Assembly: GCA_016933045.1 (NCBI GenBank) | Contig: JAFGBR010000020.1 | Coordinates: 62,001-126,000 of the forward strand | Direction of reading: 5' to 3' | Source of the DNA: Marinilabiliaceae bacterium | Lineage (GTDB): Bacteria > Bacteroidota > Bacteroidia > Bacteroidales > Marinilabiliaceae | Length of the DNA: 64,000 nt | In this document: piece after piece, positions 1-10,019 of the stretch | How positions within the stretch are numbered: the stretch's first letter is position 1 | How the letters are laid out: every line of letters begins with the position of its first letter | Translations under genes and position numbers: made by a program | The notes under the pieces: model-generated | The model's database searches: none | Seen by the model: only the letters and a program-made list of their open reading frames with translations | What the model was told of the DNA's origin: nothing

Positions 1-1442
1 ATTTTGTCAGTAGCATTAACTGTATTAACAATAGCTAAGGGGTTACTTACATTGTCGTAATCGAAAGTTGGATTTTCGTTGGTGTTCCAGCCATCATAAG
101 TGGCATATCGATCCAGGATGTTTCCATTCGGTTCTTTTCGGTAAGGGCTAAGCAATGGCATAGCTAACGATGATGCCAGTAAGGGATTTGTTTCGGCAAC
201 CATTCCTTGTTCCTGAAGTTTACCGGTTATATATGCCAGACCTACATTTGCAAAAAGAGCCACTTTACGGCTTGCTATAATGTTGGTGTTTATAAGGGTA
301 TTGTAACGATCGGTTTTTGTATCGCCAATTACCCCGCCTTCGGATGTATAACCAAATGATATATTGTATTTGGCAATTTCATCACCCCCCTCAACCCTAA
401 AAACATTATCGGTAACAAAGGCCTGCGATTCTATTTCAGAGTTCCAGTCTGTATTATTATTAAATAAATATGAATAGTAATTATCGCTATTTTCCAAAAA
501 GGGATAATCAGCAACCAGAGATGATAATGAGTTGTATTGGGTCATTCCGATATCCTGCAAATAATTTTTGTAATCAGTAACACCAAGCGAAGGAATGTTT
601 CGGTTTGCAGTTCGTAAACCATATTGACCGGTGAAAGAAATTCGTGTATCCAGATTGTCGGAGGTGGCTTGTTCGGTTTCGATAAGTAAAACGCCATTTG
701 AACCTAATGAACCATAAAGTGAAGCATTGGCACCTTTAAGCAGTGTTACACTTTTAATGTCATTTACATTAATGGCAGATAAAATACTGCGCGAATACCC
801 GTTAATAGCATTAGACGTATTTTCGTTACCTAAATAGGGTATTCCATTAAGGACGATAAGAGGTGAGTTGGAAGCAATAAATGAATGGACGCCACGTACA
901 TTTAAATAAGCCCCCTCGTTAGGCATTCCGCTTTTGCCAATTACTAATAAGCCTGGAATTTGGTCTTGTATGGCAATGTCTAACAACACATCTTTATTTA
1001 AATCTTTTTTTCGTATGCCATTTGTACTAATGCTTTTTATTTCGCGTGATTCAGTAATATTTTCCATAGTTACCTGTCCGTTGTATTTAACAGCTGCTAT
1101 TGACTGTAGTTTTATTTGAGCAGGGAGGCTTTTTTGCAGTGTTTTTTTGAACGGATAATAACCTTCGGCTGATATTTCTATTGTTCCTTTTAATGTAATA
1201 GTATCGGTTGATATATCAATGTTAAAAGTTCCATTTGAATCGGTAACTGCAGAGATGTTATCGGTAGGTAAATCAATTAATACCATTGCTCCTTCGATGG
1301 GAGTTTCATTAACACTAGTAACTTGCGATTGTATCACCTTTTTTTCACCGGCCCAGGTTAGGGTTGCCGATGTTAGTAATAAAATAATAAAACGCAAATA
1401 GCTAAACCATTTATAGAAAGTAATAATTCTATTATTCTTCAT
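1..1442 (-). CDS. SusC/RagA-like TonB-linked outer-membrane receptor, N-terminal part (cut by window edge)
   Basis: The frame opens at the ATG on 1442-1440 (MKNNRIITFYKW...) and stays open to base 1, so the C-terminal beta-barrel lies outside the window. A hydrophobic export signal (about residues 10-30, ending TLTWA) is followed by a carboxypeptidase-regulatory-like beta-sandwich and a TonB plug. The plug shows the SusC signature: IVLNGIPYLG, then VTLLKGANASLYGSLGSNG and VLLIETE. SusC-type receptors import oligosaccharides or other large ligands across the outer membrane using TonB energy, normally with a SusD lipoprotein lid. It is the last visible gene of the minus-strand operon, 18 bp after the preceding FAS1 gene. 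No SusD partner for it is visible here; one may follow outside the window. Ligand unknown. Confidence 0.88.
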   Translation of the reverse strand, partial: MKNNRIITFYKWFSYLRFIILLLTSATLTWAGEKKVIQSQVTSVNETPIEGAMVLIDLPTDNISAVTDSNGTFNIDISTDTITLKGTIEISAEGYYPFKKTLQKSLPAQIKLQSIAAVKYNGQVTMENITESREIKSISTNGIRKKDLNKDVLLDIAIQDQIPGLLVIGKSGMPNEGAYLNVRGVHSFIASNSPLIVLNGIPYLGNENTSNAINGYSRSILSAINVNDIKSVTLLKGANASLYGSLGSNGVLLIETEQATSDNLDTRISFTGQYGLRTANRNIPSLGVTDYKNYLQDIGMTQYNSLSSLVADYPFLENSDNYYSYLFNNNTDWNSEIESQAFVTDNVFRVEGGDEIAKYNISFGYTSEGGVIGDTKTDRYNTLINTNIIASRKVALFANVGLAYITGKLQEQGMVAETNPLLASSLAMPLLSPYRKEPNGNILDRYATYDGWNTNENPTFDYDNVSNPLAIVNTVNATDK

Positions 1443-1460
1443 AGTTTTTGTCATTGTTTA

Positions 1461-3293
1461 TTAATAATTACGGGTAGTAGGTCTTAAGCACCAGTGATAC
1501 ATCATAAGTTGAGTGACATTGTTTTTGCTTCGTCCGTTTGCCGGGTCATAAAAATATGAGTTGTCTTTCGATGAAATGGTAATGGTAAAGTTGCCGTCAT
1601 CGGGTAAATTAACAATAGCAACCTGGTAACCATCGGTATCGTAAGCAACTGCTTTTTCATTTTTTTCTATCCAGTCGCGCCAGTTGTAACCTTCGGGAAA
1701 TCCTATTGAAGAACTGCCGTAATAGTCCATTTCACTTACAGATCCTCTGTCGAAATGGTAATTAGAGCCTTGAGCCGACAGCAACATATCTTTGATTAAT
1801 AATTGGTTGTTGAAATAAATATCAATTGAGTAACGTAAGCTGTGTTTAAAGCCCATTCGCAGGTAATATTCACCGGCAGGGAGGTGTACTTCGCTCAATT
1901 TTTTTGTAGATGAATTGAATAGTAAACCATCGTATGTAACGCTGCAAACCGAAGAGTCAGTTCTGGCACTTTCCGATGGGATAGCGGTTAACACATGGTA
2001 GTACATTGTTGGCAATGTTTCGGTAAGTGTAAATTCGGTTTGTGCATCATTCACTTGTAATGGATCAACCCAGTTTGTCCAGCGAAAGTATTTTTCTTTA
2101 TCAGCTGGAGTCATTGCACCCCAAAGCTCGTAGAATTTAGCTTTTACCCTGTAAATAGCAATGTGGTTTGGAATTTTAAAGTGAGTAACGAAATAGGCAA
2201 CACCGTTACTTAATGGAACCGGGTTGTTGTTGTTAACCACCTGAACCGATGGTCGCCAGTAAGCCGGATCAATTGGTTCGTATTTTTCAACATCCTGAGT
2301 TAAGTCAATCACTTGTTGGCATCCATTTACACATGTTATATCAGCAGATGCTGTTGGGGCAACCATATTTTCGGATAAGCGTTGATTAACAAAGCATGCT
2401 TTCACAATCCACTCCTCAAATTTTAAGGTGTCGGCAAGTGTTACCGGTCGGTTTAACCATAATGGTATGTTATTAAATGCCGTTTCTAGTGCATTTGTAA
2501 TTAAAGTATTAGATGGTATAAACATTGTACTGAGGTAGTCTTCGGAGAACATGTCCCATGTTTTAAGTCCCTCTTCGGTATATCGGTCAATTAAGGTGTT
2601 GCGAATTGTCATTACGGTATCGTATACCGTGTTACCCATAGCATCAATTGACACCGGTGTACTCTGCTCTTTATTAAAATAGACCTCTTCGTAGCGTTTA
2701 ACCAGCGATTTAAAATAGGAGTAATTATCGTTTAACGACTCAAACATTTCATAAACCGATTTTCGGATAGGTATAATGCCGTTTAAATAATAGACAAAGC
2801 CATTTGTGGTTTTTACTTGTTTAATCAATTCATAATTATCGAAGAAAATGGTTCCGTCATCATCATTTTTTATCCAGATATTTTTACCCAATAGAGTTGA
2901 TATACCCAATCCATCAGTCAGTTTAGAAGGATTAAAGGCAATATTTGACACGCAGTTTTTAGCAAAAGATGCTTTATCGGGCACTGTTTCATTTTCAATA
3001 ATATCGTTAGTGTATACAATTATAGTGTATCCTCCATTTGGTTGGATGCTATCGAATATGCTATTTTGATTAAAAATTGCAGATATTACAGAAAGATTGG
3101 TTTTTGATTTGATATAGTTCTCAATATCTCCCGAATATATTTCAACATCATCCGATTGTTGATCGTTAAGTGAGTAGTAGTTATCCCACTTTTCGTTGCA
3201 AGATATCGTCACAAACGACAGCAAAAGGAATCCTATAGCTACCAGGGTATTATGCGTTGACTTTGTTTTCATCTGTAATAAATTATTATTCAT
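1461..3293 (-). CDS. FAS1 (fasciclin) domain lipoprotein
   Basis: Predicted outer-membrane lipoprotein. The N-terminus has a lipoprotein signal ending FVTISC, followed by CNEKWDNYYS. The next few hundred residues fit FAS1 folds (blocks such as GGYTIIVYTNDII and later MFIPSNTLITNALE). The last ~150 residues form a separate beta-rich domain (AGEYYLRMGFKHSLRYS) like those of the sister proteins at 3319 and 45196. A longer frame up to 3386 overlaps the upstream gene and adds residues before the signal peptide, so I start at ATG 3293; ATG 3272 (MKTKSTHNTL) is an equally plausible start. It follows the 3319-5130 gene by 25 bp in one operon with SusC/SusD, the usual place of SusE/F-type surface binding proteins. 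The binding role is inferred from position; no catalytic motif is visible. Confidence 0.8.
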   Translation of the reverse strand: MNNNLLQMKTKSTHNTLVAIGFLLLSFVTISCNEKWDNYYSLNDQQSDDVEIYSGDIENYIKSKTNLSVISAIFNQNSIFDSIQPNGGYTIIVYTNDIIENETVPDKASFAKNCVSNIAFNPSKLTDGLGISTLLGKNIWIKNDDDGTIFFDNYELIKQVKTTNGFVYYLNGIIPIRKSVYEMFESLNDNYSYFKSLVKRYEEVYFNKEQSTPVSIDAMGNTVYDTVMTIRNTLIDRYTEEGLKTWDMFSEDYLSTMFIPSNTLITNALETAFNNIPLWLNRPVTLADTLKFEEWIVKACFVNQRLSENMVAPTASADITCVNGCQQVIDLTQDVEKYEPIDPAYWRPSVQVVNNNNPVPLSNGVAYFVTHFKIPNHIAIYRVKAKFYELWGAMTPADKEKYFRWTNWVDPLQVNDAQTEFTLTETLPTMYYHVLTAIPSESARTDSSVCSVTYDGLLFNSSTKKLSEVHLPAGEYYLRMGFKHSLRYSIDIYFNNQLLIKDMLLSAQGSNYHFDRGSVSEMDYYGSSSIGFPEGYNWRDWIEKNEKAVAYDTDGYQVAIVNLPDDGNFTITISSKDNSYFYDPANGRSKNNVTQLMMYHWCLRPTTRNY

Positions 3294-3318
3294 AATTTTT
3301 TCTTTCTCTTGCTCAATA

Positions 3319-5130
3319 TTATTCTTCAATAGGGATAAATTCGAGGTAATCCCACATTTGACGATAACTACTGTGAGTTTTTGCATTGATATCCATCATA
3401 GTTCCTTTAAAGGTGTGAGTTCCTGATGTTTCAAATGTAACTTCTTTCCATAGTACATCGCTGGCAATTCCGTTAGCATTAATATTGGCTTGTTTTTCTT
3501 CATCGACAAATGATCCGGGTATGCCTTTCCACATATAAATCGATTTTTGATAGTCATCAAGATTAAATCTTGTATTGCTGCCAGACGGGTAAAATGTTTT
3601 AAGACCGGGAGATCCGGCATAATATAATACCACTTTGTATTTGCCTTTAATAATTGTTGGAGTTTTCATGGTTATGCTACCGGCATATCCTAAATTAAGA
3701 ATAAGCAGGTTATCCATGTAAGAGCCATATTTGTTTTCGGTTTTTTCTAAAGTACTAACGAAAGAGCATTTAAAAAAACCGACTTTTCGCCACGAACGAG
3801 TTGATGTTTTCGCTTTGGTAGCTTTATATTCGAACGATGTAATGGTTCCGTAATTACCATCTAATAAGTCTTCGCTTAAATCGATCTGATATTCTTTGTT
3901 TGTAAGATCAGAAGAAAACAGTTCACCTAAATTTTTCGAAGCACCATAAGCATTAACAAATGATTCTATATCGGGATAGTTACAAAAATCCCAGATAATA
4001 CGTAGAGGTTTTGGTTCGTATACCGGTAATATATCATCAATTTTGTGTATGTAGCCATTGCGTGATTTAATATTGCTACGAATAATTGAAGCTGTGTTGT
4101 TAATTATCAGTTTTCCGTAGGTTGCCTGGTTAGTGTCGGCCTGTATGGTCATTACCTGGCCCGGTAGTTTAGTGTCGTAAATAATTATTTGGCCCGGTTC
4201 CTGAAAAATTGACAAAGCAGTTTTTGAGTACGACTTATTCCAAAAATGATATGCAACATATTGGTATAAAGCATTTGTAGAATCGGTATAATTAATGTCG
4301 GCTTGTAAATATGAAACTAAATCCTGCACCGACTGAATTCCTTCAGCATGATATACTTCATCGGGTACTGCGAAGCAGGTAAAGCGGATGTCGTTAACCG
4401 AAATGCTTCCGTTGATATTTAAAACGGTATCGGAGAAAATTGAAACTGTTTGGTTGTAGCCGGTTAATTCAGCTGCTTCGATAAAAATATTAAACTCGTT
4501 ATATAGGCGAAGTTTATCGATAATTGTTTCGGATAAAGGATGTATTACATCTTCCATTGAGTAAACAATACCATTTGCGGTTAAAGTGGCACGACCTAAA
4601 TTTTCAACTTTAGCCTGGTTATTTAGGTAAATAGAGAGTGAGTCTTCCAAAACCACATTGCCCAAAAATTCATCGTCAACATCGAGGTTTTGATAGCCGT
4701 ATGATGCGGTCAGGTAATTTCCGAATAGTGTCATAATAGGAATTGATCCCGCCTCGACATAAGCAATGAATGAGCTTTCTTTTAATACACCCTTCATAAT
4801 GTGAACTTGAGCAACATATCGGGCGTATTCCTGATCGAGCTCCTGAACAGAGTTAACACCTCGCCATTCTAAAAATTTCATAACAGCACTGTCGGTTGGT
4901 GCAAAAACGGTAGATGTTGAAGCAGCATCATTAAGTGCATTAAACAAATCGGCATGTTTAAGCAATTCGATCCACAATGCATACTTATTGCTGTATTTGG
5001 TTAAAAATTCGGCATTTGATAATTCCAAATCAATGTTAGTTTTATCAATAAATGTTTTATCCAAAAAAGGATCTTCGCATGCTGTTAACATTAGAAGCGA
5101 AGAGAATATGATGACGAATAATTTTTTCAT
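3319..5130 (-). CDS. FAS1 domain lipoprotein with C-terminal beta-sandwich
   Basis: The 603-residue product starts with MKKLFVIIFSSLLMLTAC, a clear lipobox with Cys18 as the lipidated residue. FAS1 repeats follow: TSTVFAPTDSAVMKFL is the classical motif, followed by VHIMKGVLK, and a second, more divergent FAS1 copy. The last ~200 residues are a beta-rich domain with a ligand-binding look (GKYKVVLYYAG... through MWDYLEFIPIEE). The ending DYLEFIPIE nearly matches DFLEFIPVE in the separate gene at 45196, so these proteins share a two-part architecture. It sits 18 bp after susD and is probably a surface-exposed binding or adhesion component of the uptake system. Its ligand cannot be read from sequence. 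Confidence 0.83.
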   Translation of the reverse strand: MKKLFVIIFSSLLMLTACEDPFLDKTFIDKTNIDLELSNAEFLTKYSNKYALWIELLKHADLFNALNDAASTSTVFAPTDSAVMKFLEWRGVNSVQELDQEYARYVAQVHIMKGVLKESSFIAYVEAGSIPIMTLFGNYLTASYGYQNLDVDDEFLGNVVLEDSLSIYLNNQAKVENLGRATLTANGIVYSMEDVIHPLSETIIDKLRLYNEFNIFIEAAELTGYNQTVSIFSDTVLNINGSISVNDIRFTCFAVPDEVYHAEGIQSVQDLVSYLQADINYTDSTNALYQYVAYHFWNKSYSKTALSIFQEPGQIIIYDTKLPGQVMTIQADTNQATYGKLIINNTASIIRSNIKSRNGYIHKIDDILPVYEPKPLRIIWDFCNYPDIESFVNAYGASKNLGELFSSDLTNKEYQIDLSEDLLDGNYGTITSFEYKATKAKTSTRSWRKVGFFKCSFVSTLEKTENKYGSYMDNLLILNLGYAGSITMKTPTIIKGKYKVVLYYAGSPGLKTFYPSGSNTRFNLDDYQKSIYMWKGIPGSFVDEEKQANINANGIASDVLWKEVTFETSGTHTFKGTMMDINAKTHSSYRQMWDYLEFIPIEE

Positions 5131-5148
5131 AATATAACTACTTAAACA

Positions 5149-6690
5149 TTAATAGTAATATGGGTTTTGAATCAGTGCATGATTTACATTTAGCTCATCT
5201 TCCCATATAGGAAGGAAGTGCGCATAGTCATTGTTCAATACAGATCTTAACCATGATTCTCCAACTTGTTCGTTATAATTAAGTACATTTTGAATCAGGA
5301 ATGTCTCTTTATATTTATTGTTGTTTCGTCGTCCAAACCTTAAAATGTCGTACCACGATTTTCCTTCGCCAACAAATTCAATTCTTCTTTCATTAAGCAG
5401 ATATTTTAACATGTCTTCTTCAGAAAGTCCTGTTGTGAATTCAATTTCCTCGAGATTTGTACGTTTTCGAACCTGATTAATAAGACTCATAGCTTCCTGC
5501 CAATCGTCCTCTGAACCGCCATTACTGCGTAATATAAGAGCTTCGGCTTTCATTAATATAACTTCGGTTATACGATAAATAATAAAGTTAGGGTCGTAAT
5601 ATGTTCGTGTGCGTTTGTCGGCATATGTTCGTGCTCCACAGTATTTCCACACATATCCCCTTGTTTGAATATCAAACAAAAGCGGATCACTTACATAATA
5701 GCCACCAAACATGGAACGTACAGCCTCAACTTCATTTTCGATGGTGGTTGCATATTCTTTATTAAAATCCTGTAGCAATTGAAATGATATTTCATATTTT
5801 CGGTCAACAGATATGTTGTCGAAATAAACAGGTAGTTTATTTGTTTGGTCTTCCTGGTAATTCCACTGTATTTCGAAAATTGACTCATTACTATTACCGG
5901 GGTTAAACATTGAGAACCACGAAGCATTTGTTGGTGATTGCATAAAGGTTGGTCTGCGAGGTGAAGTTGCATTTAATATGTAATTACAATATTCATAAGC
6001 AGTTTCATAATCTTCGGACCAAAGGCACACATCGGCCATAAGTGCGTAAAGTGCCCATCGGGTTCCACGTCCTTTGGTTTCCCAGTTAGTAACGAAATAT
6101 TCTTTTGCAGCACCGGTAGCCAAAGCTGCTTTTATATCCGATTTAATTTGAGTTATAATTTCTTCTTCAGAAGCTTTTGGTATGTGAAATGAATATGAGT
6201 CATCTTCGTTAGGAATGGTTATTAGGGGCACTTCTTTCCAGTTGCGTACCAAATAAAAGTAGCTTAATGCTCGTAAAAAATAGGCTTCGCATAAATGCGA
6301 TTTCATGGCCTCTTCTTTATAAGTGTCGTCAACCGACATTACTCCTGCGGCATTTGCAAGTACAACATTTGCAATGTTTACAACTTGATATAAAGGACCC
6401 CAGTTGCTGTTTTTCTTATCGGTTGGTTTCACCTGAAAATTTTGTAAATTATTGCCACTTTTGTCAAAAATAGCACCGGAACGTAACTCTCCCCAAGGTA
6501 ATAAATAATCGATTGTCATTTCGCGCATGTAATAGTATCCCGAAATAACAACAGCTTCAACATCTTCTTTCGATTTCCAGTATTCATCTTTAACCTGAGC
6601 ATTTTTTGGATATATCGTCAGCCAATCTTCACAAGAGGTGAGAAAAAATATTGAAACAATTATAAGACTGATATTTTTTATTGCTTTCAT
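5149..6690 (-). CDS. SusD/RagB-like nutrient-binding lipoprotein
   Basis: A 513-residue outer-membrane lipoprotein with signal MKAIKNISLIIVSIFFLTSC and lipobox Cys at about residue 20. The SusD fold is recognised from DWLTIYPKNAQVKDEYWKS and EDVEAVVISGYYYMRE, from the helix pair around YFLRALSYFYLVRNWKEVPLI (the conserved SusD region), and from the C-terminal block ending in NERRIEFVGEGKSWYDILRFGRR, which is the family hallmark. The C-terminal QNPYYY ending is typical as well. SusD proteins form the lid on the SusC pore and bind substrate at the cell surface. It lies 20 bp downstream of the 6711-9983 susC and is its evident partner. Substrate unknown; no linked glycoside hydrolase is seen in this operon. 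Confidence 0.94.
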   Translation of the reverse strand: MKAIKNISLIIVSIFFLTSCEDWLTIYPKNAQVKDEYWKSKEDVEAVVISGYYYMREMTIDYLLPWGELRSGAIFDKSGNNLQNFQVKPTDKKNSNWGPLYQVVNIANVVLANAAGVMSVDDTYKEEAMKSHLCEAYFLRALSYFYLVRNWKEVPLITIPNEDDSYSFHIPKASEEEIITQIKSDIKAALATGAAKEYFVTNWETKGRGTRWALYALMADVCLWSEDYETAYEYCNYILNATSPRRPTFMQSPTNASWFSMFNPGNSNESIFEIQWNYQEDQTNKLPVYFDNISVDRKYEISFQLLQDFNKEYATTIENEVEAVRSMFGGYYVSDPLLFDIQTRGYVWKYCGARTYADKRTRTYYDPNFIIYRITEVILMKAEALILRSNGGSEDDWQEAMSLINQVRKRTNLEEIEFTTGLSEEDMLKYLLNERRIEFVGEGKSWYDILRFGRRNNNKYKETFLIQNVLNYNEQVGESWLRSVLNNDYAHFLPIWEDELNVNHALIQNPYYY

Positions 6691-6710
6691 AAACAGAATT
6701 ACTTCAATTG

Positions 6711-9700
6711 TTAGAAATAGAGATTTAAACCGGCAGAGAAACGTCTGCTTCGGGGAGTTAAGGCATTGTCAACAGCCAAGTCGGTTACTTTGCTTGGCAG
6801 GTTTACCTCAGGATCCTGACCTGTATAATTGGTCCATGTATACAAATCGTAAATAGTAACAAAGAAGTTTAATGAAGTAATATGTAAATCTTTGCATATT
6901 TTTTTAGGAACACGGTAATTTAATGATATACTCTGTAGCCTTAAGAAGGAACAGTCTTCAACAAACCTATCAGACCCCAGATAGTTAAGTCCATAATCCC
7001 ATAATGCACGTGGAATATTGGTATTATCGCCTTCGTTTCTCCAGCGTTTAAGAACCGCTTTGCTTTGGTTGTCAACTCCATCCATCGATTCGCTGTTCAT
7101 TCGGGCAGTGTTGATTATTTTTTGACCTATACGGTAGTGAAAGTTCATGTTTAAACCTAAGTTTCGGTATTTTACATTTAAACCTGCACCTCCATGTACC
7201 ACTGGCATACTATTTCCGATGTAAACAATATCTTTTTCGTTAATTAAACCATCTTGGTTCATGTCCTGATATTTGGCATCTCCGGGAAAGCAAACGAATT
7301 TTCCGTTTTTCATTACAATGGGGTTGCCATCTAAATCGAGCATTACGTCGTCACTGATATCTCTGGCATAAGTTTCATTGGTATTTTGGTATACACCTAG
7401 ATATTTATATCCGAAAAACGAACCTGTTGGTCTACCTGTCATTACTCGTTGAGCATATTCCCCGTTTTTAAGAGAATAAATAGATTCGCTCATATTTTCT
7501 GGTAGTTTTTCAATTTGATTGATGTTTCGTGCAATATTAAAGCTGGTTGATACATTCCATATTTTATCGTCATAAACTTTGTAGTCTATGCGATATTCCC
7601 ATCCCATGTTGCTTAGTTCACCCGAATTGTAATAGGCAATTTTACTGCCTTGCTCATTATACCCAACCGAAGTTGGTATTATGATATTCTTTTGCAACAG
7701 GTCTTTGGTATACTTATAATAGTAATCGAAAGTCATTGAAAGTTTATCCTGAAACAATGAAATATCGGTACCAATATCGTATTCGGTTGAGCTTTCCCAT
7801 TTTAGGTTGTCGAGCTGCATAGTTTCCGGGCCAATGCCACTTCCTGTGATGTATTGCCCAGCGTACTCATAAGTGCCAACATAAGGTGCGGTACCGCCGG
7901 GTGCCTGTCCGCTTTGACCATAACTAGCCCTTAATTTAAGCTGGTTGAGCCAACCTATGCTTTTCATAAAAGTTTCATCGTTAATATGCCATGCAATACC
8001 TAGTGAAGGGAATATGCCCCATCGTTTGTTTTTACCAAGGCTTGTTTTTCCTTCCTGGTTTACAGTGGCTGAAAAAACATATCGATCGAAAAGAGTATAA
8101 TTTAAGTTTGCAATTCCGGACAAAGTGCGACTCTCGGAATCGCCCGATTCTATTGAAGAAATAGTTCCACCTGTAACCGGATCGGACAACCCATCGGTAG
8201 ATGCGCCATATATTTCGGTGTAATAAGCAGAGCCGGTTGATTGCGCGGTACGCCATATTGCAGTTGCAACCAGGTTGTGAATTAAATTCCAGTTTTTGCG
8301 AAACAATAACTGGTTTTCGGTTTGTAACGATAAGTTATTGGTATAACTATCGGTGCTTCTATTTGCATAACTATTATTAATAGAGACATCGGTAGCTGCC
8401 TGTGGCAGGAATTTGCGGTTTTTAACTGTTTTAAATTTCATGCTTACGTATCCTGAATAAGTAAGACCGGGCAGAACATCATATTTTAAACGAATATTCA
8501 TTCGTTCTTCATTTTGTATAACGTTGTTGTAACTTTCATTTGCCATTATGATGGGATGAAAATTCTTTTTGCCATTAAAAGCGCCTTGAAATTCTTCGTT
8601 GTTTTGGCGGGTGAAATAGTTATCGGTAGCAATTACATTTCCATTTTCATCGGTGGTCATCCAATAGGGACTTTTGTTTGGCATTTTTCGTAATGCCTCT
8701 GCTCGTACAGATGTTGTCCAGTTGTCTTGTTTGTCGGAACCGGAATAGCTAAAGTCGGCCTCAACCCTGAGTTTATTTGAGAAGGCATATCCCACATTTA
8801 AGCTTGATGTCATCCGTTGAAGGCCAGTTCCAACAGTGGTCCCACCTTCGTCGGTGTATGACATTGAGAACCGATATGTTGCTTTATCTCCACCACCCGA
8901 CATTGAAAAGCTGTGGTCGGCAGTCATTGCATTTTTTCTTACGTACGAAAGCCAGTCTGTATTTGTATTGTACTCGTTAAAATAACGCCAATCGGGATTG
9001 TAGTTTATTTCAGGAGTATCGAACAATAACTCAAGTAACTCACTGGAATTAGCAACCCCTTTTGCATTTGCAGTATTCCATATTGCGTCCTGAATAAATG
9101 CTGTATATTGGTTTCCATTAAGCATTGGAATTGGGTCGGGCTCAAATTTTACAGAATATTTCGATGAAATAGAAAAGCTGGTTTTTCCTTTTGCTCCTTT
9201 TTTTGTTGTAATAACTAAAACCCCATTTGCGCCGGCAGTACCGTAAATTGATGTTGAAGCGGCATCTTTTTTAACTTCAATTGATTCGATGTCGTTAGGA
9301 TTAAGGTTTAACATTGCGGCAAAGTCTTCATCGTTTGCTGTGTTAAAATCGAATGCATCATCAATTTCGGTTGAATAAGGAACGCCGTTTATAACAATTA
9401 GCGGGTCGGTCGATGAGTTGAGGGTTGCAGTACCACGAATGCGAATAGAGCTACGGGAACCAGGGTCGCCACCAGCCAAAATATCGAGTCCTGCAATTTT
9501 TCCTTGCAGAGCCTCTTCGACTGAGGTAACAGGTAGCATCTCCACTACTTCGTTCATATTAATTTTTTGCGAGGCGAATGTTTGTTCACGCATTGTAATT
9601 CCCAGTTCGTTACGTTCGGCGCGTTTGCCTGAAACCACCACGTTGTCGAGTATTTGAGCTTCGGCCTCCATTACCACATCTAATCGTTGCTGACCAGTGT

Positions 9701-9983
9701 AATCGAATGTTTGAGATTTCATACCTATGTATGAAAAAACAATTTTTATTTTACCTGCATTTTGGGGTATTTGAAGTACATATTCGCCATTGAAATTAGT
9801 AATGGTACCTGTTAGAGAACGGTTTTGGTCGTTTGAAACAACAACGTTTACACCAATAACTAGCTCTTTTTTCCCATTAAGTATTTCACTAACAGTACCT
9901 GTAAGAATATGAGAATCCTGGGCGTATCCCATGGAGTAGTAAAAACATATTAAAGCTATTATTAAGCCGTTTATTTTTTTCAT
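6711..9983 (-). CDS. SusC/RagA-like TonB-dependent outer-membrane receptor
   Basis: The 1090-residue receptor starts at the ATG on 9983 (MKKINGLIIALICFYYSMGYAQ, a cleavable signal peptide); the frame extends 11 codons further upstream but adds a polar stretch. Order of domains: carboxypeptidase-like beta-sandwich (LTGTVSEILNG... ending LDVVMEAEAQ), a TonB-box-like stretch (ILDNVVVSGKRAER), the plug (VEEALQGKIAGLDILAGG, IRIRGTATLN, PLIVINGVPY, ASTSIYGTAGANGVLVITTKKG), then a long beta-barrel ending FSAGLNLYF with a terminal Phe as usual for outer-membrane proteins. It pairs with the SusD-like gene 20 bp downstream and follows the FAS1 gene by 36 bp. It should import an oligosaccharide or peptide ligand; the ligand is not deducible. 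Confidence 0.95.
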   Translation of the reverse strand: MKKINGLIIALICFYYSMGYAQDSHILTGTVSEILNGKKELVIGVNVVVSNDQNRSLTGTITNFNGEYVLQIPQNAGKIKIVFSYIGMKSQTFDYTGQQRLDVVMEAEAQILDNVVVSGKRAERNELGITMREQTFASQKINMNEVVEMLPVTSVEEALQGKIAGLDILAGGDPGSRSSIRIRGTATLNSSTDPLIVINGVPYSTEIDDAFDFNTANDEDFAAMLNLNPNDIESIEVKKDAASTSIYGTAGANGVLVITTKKGAKGKTSFSISSKYSVKFEPDPIPMLNGNQYTAFIQDAIWNTANAKGVANSSELLELLFDTPEINYNPDWRYFNEYNTNTDWLSYVRKNAMTADHSFSMSGGGDKATYRFSMSYTDEGGTTVGTGLQRMTSSLNVGYAFSNKLRVEADFSYSGSDKQDNWTTSVRAEALRKMPNKSPYWMTTDENGNVIATDNYFTRQNNEEFQGAFNGKKNFHPIIMANESYNNVIQNEERMNIRLKYDVLPGLTYSGYVSMKFKTVKNRKFLPQAATDVSINNSYANRSTDSYTNNLSLQTENQLLFRKNWNLIHNLVATAIWRTAQSTGSAYYTEIYGASTDGLSDPVTGGTISSIESGDSESRTLSGIANLNYTLFDRYVFSATVNQEGKTSLGKNKRWGIFPSLGIAWHINDETFMKSIGWLNQLKLRASYGQSGQAPGGTAPYVGTYEYAGQYITGSGIGPETMQLDNLKWESSTEYDIGTDISLFQDKLSMTFDYYYKYTKDLLQKNIIIPTSVGYNEQGSKIAYYNSGELSNMGWEYRIDYKVYDDKIWNVSTSFNIARNINQIEKLPENMSESIYSLKNGEYAQRVMTGRPTGSFFGYKYLGVYQNTNETYARDISDDVMLDLDGNPIVMKNGKFVCFPGDAKYQDMNQDGLINEKDIVYIGNSMPVVHGGAGLNVKYRNLGLNMNFHYRIGQKIINTARMNSESMDGVDNQSKAVLKRWRNEGDNTNIPRALWDYGLNYLGSDRFVEDCSFLRLQSISLNYRVPKKICKDLHITSLNFFVTIYDLYTWTNYTGQDPEVNLPSKVTDLAVDNALTPRSRRFSAGLNLYF

Positions 9984-10019
9984 ACGTAAATCTTTTATCT
10001 GAGCCATGCCAAGCATCGT

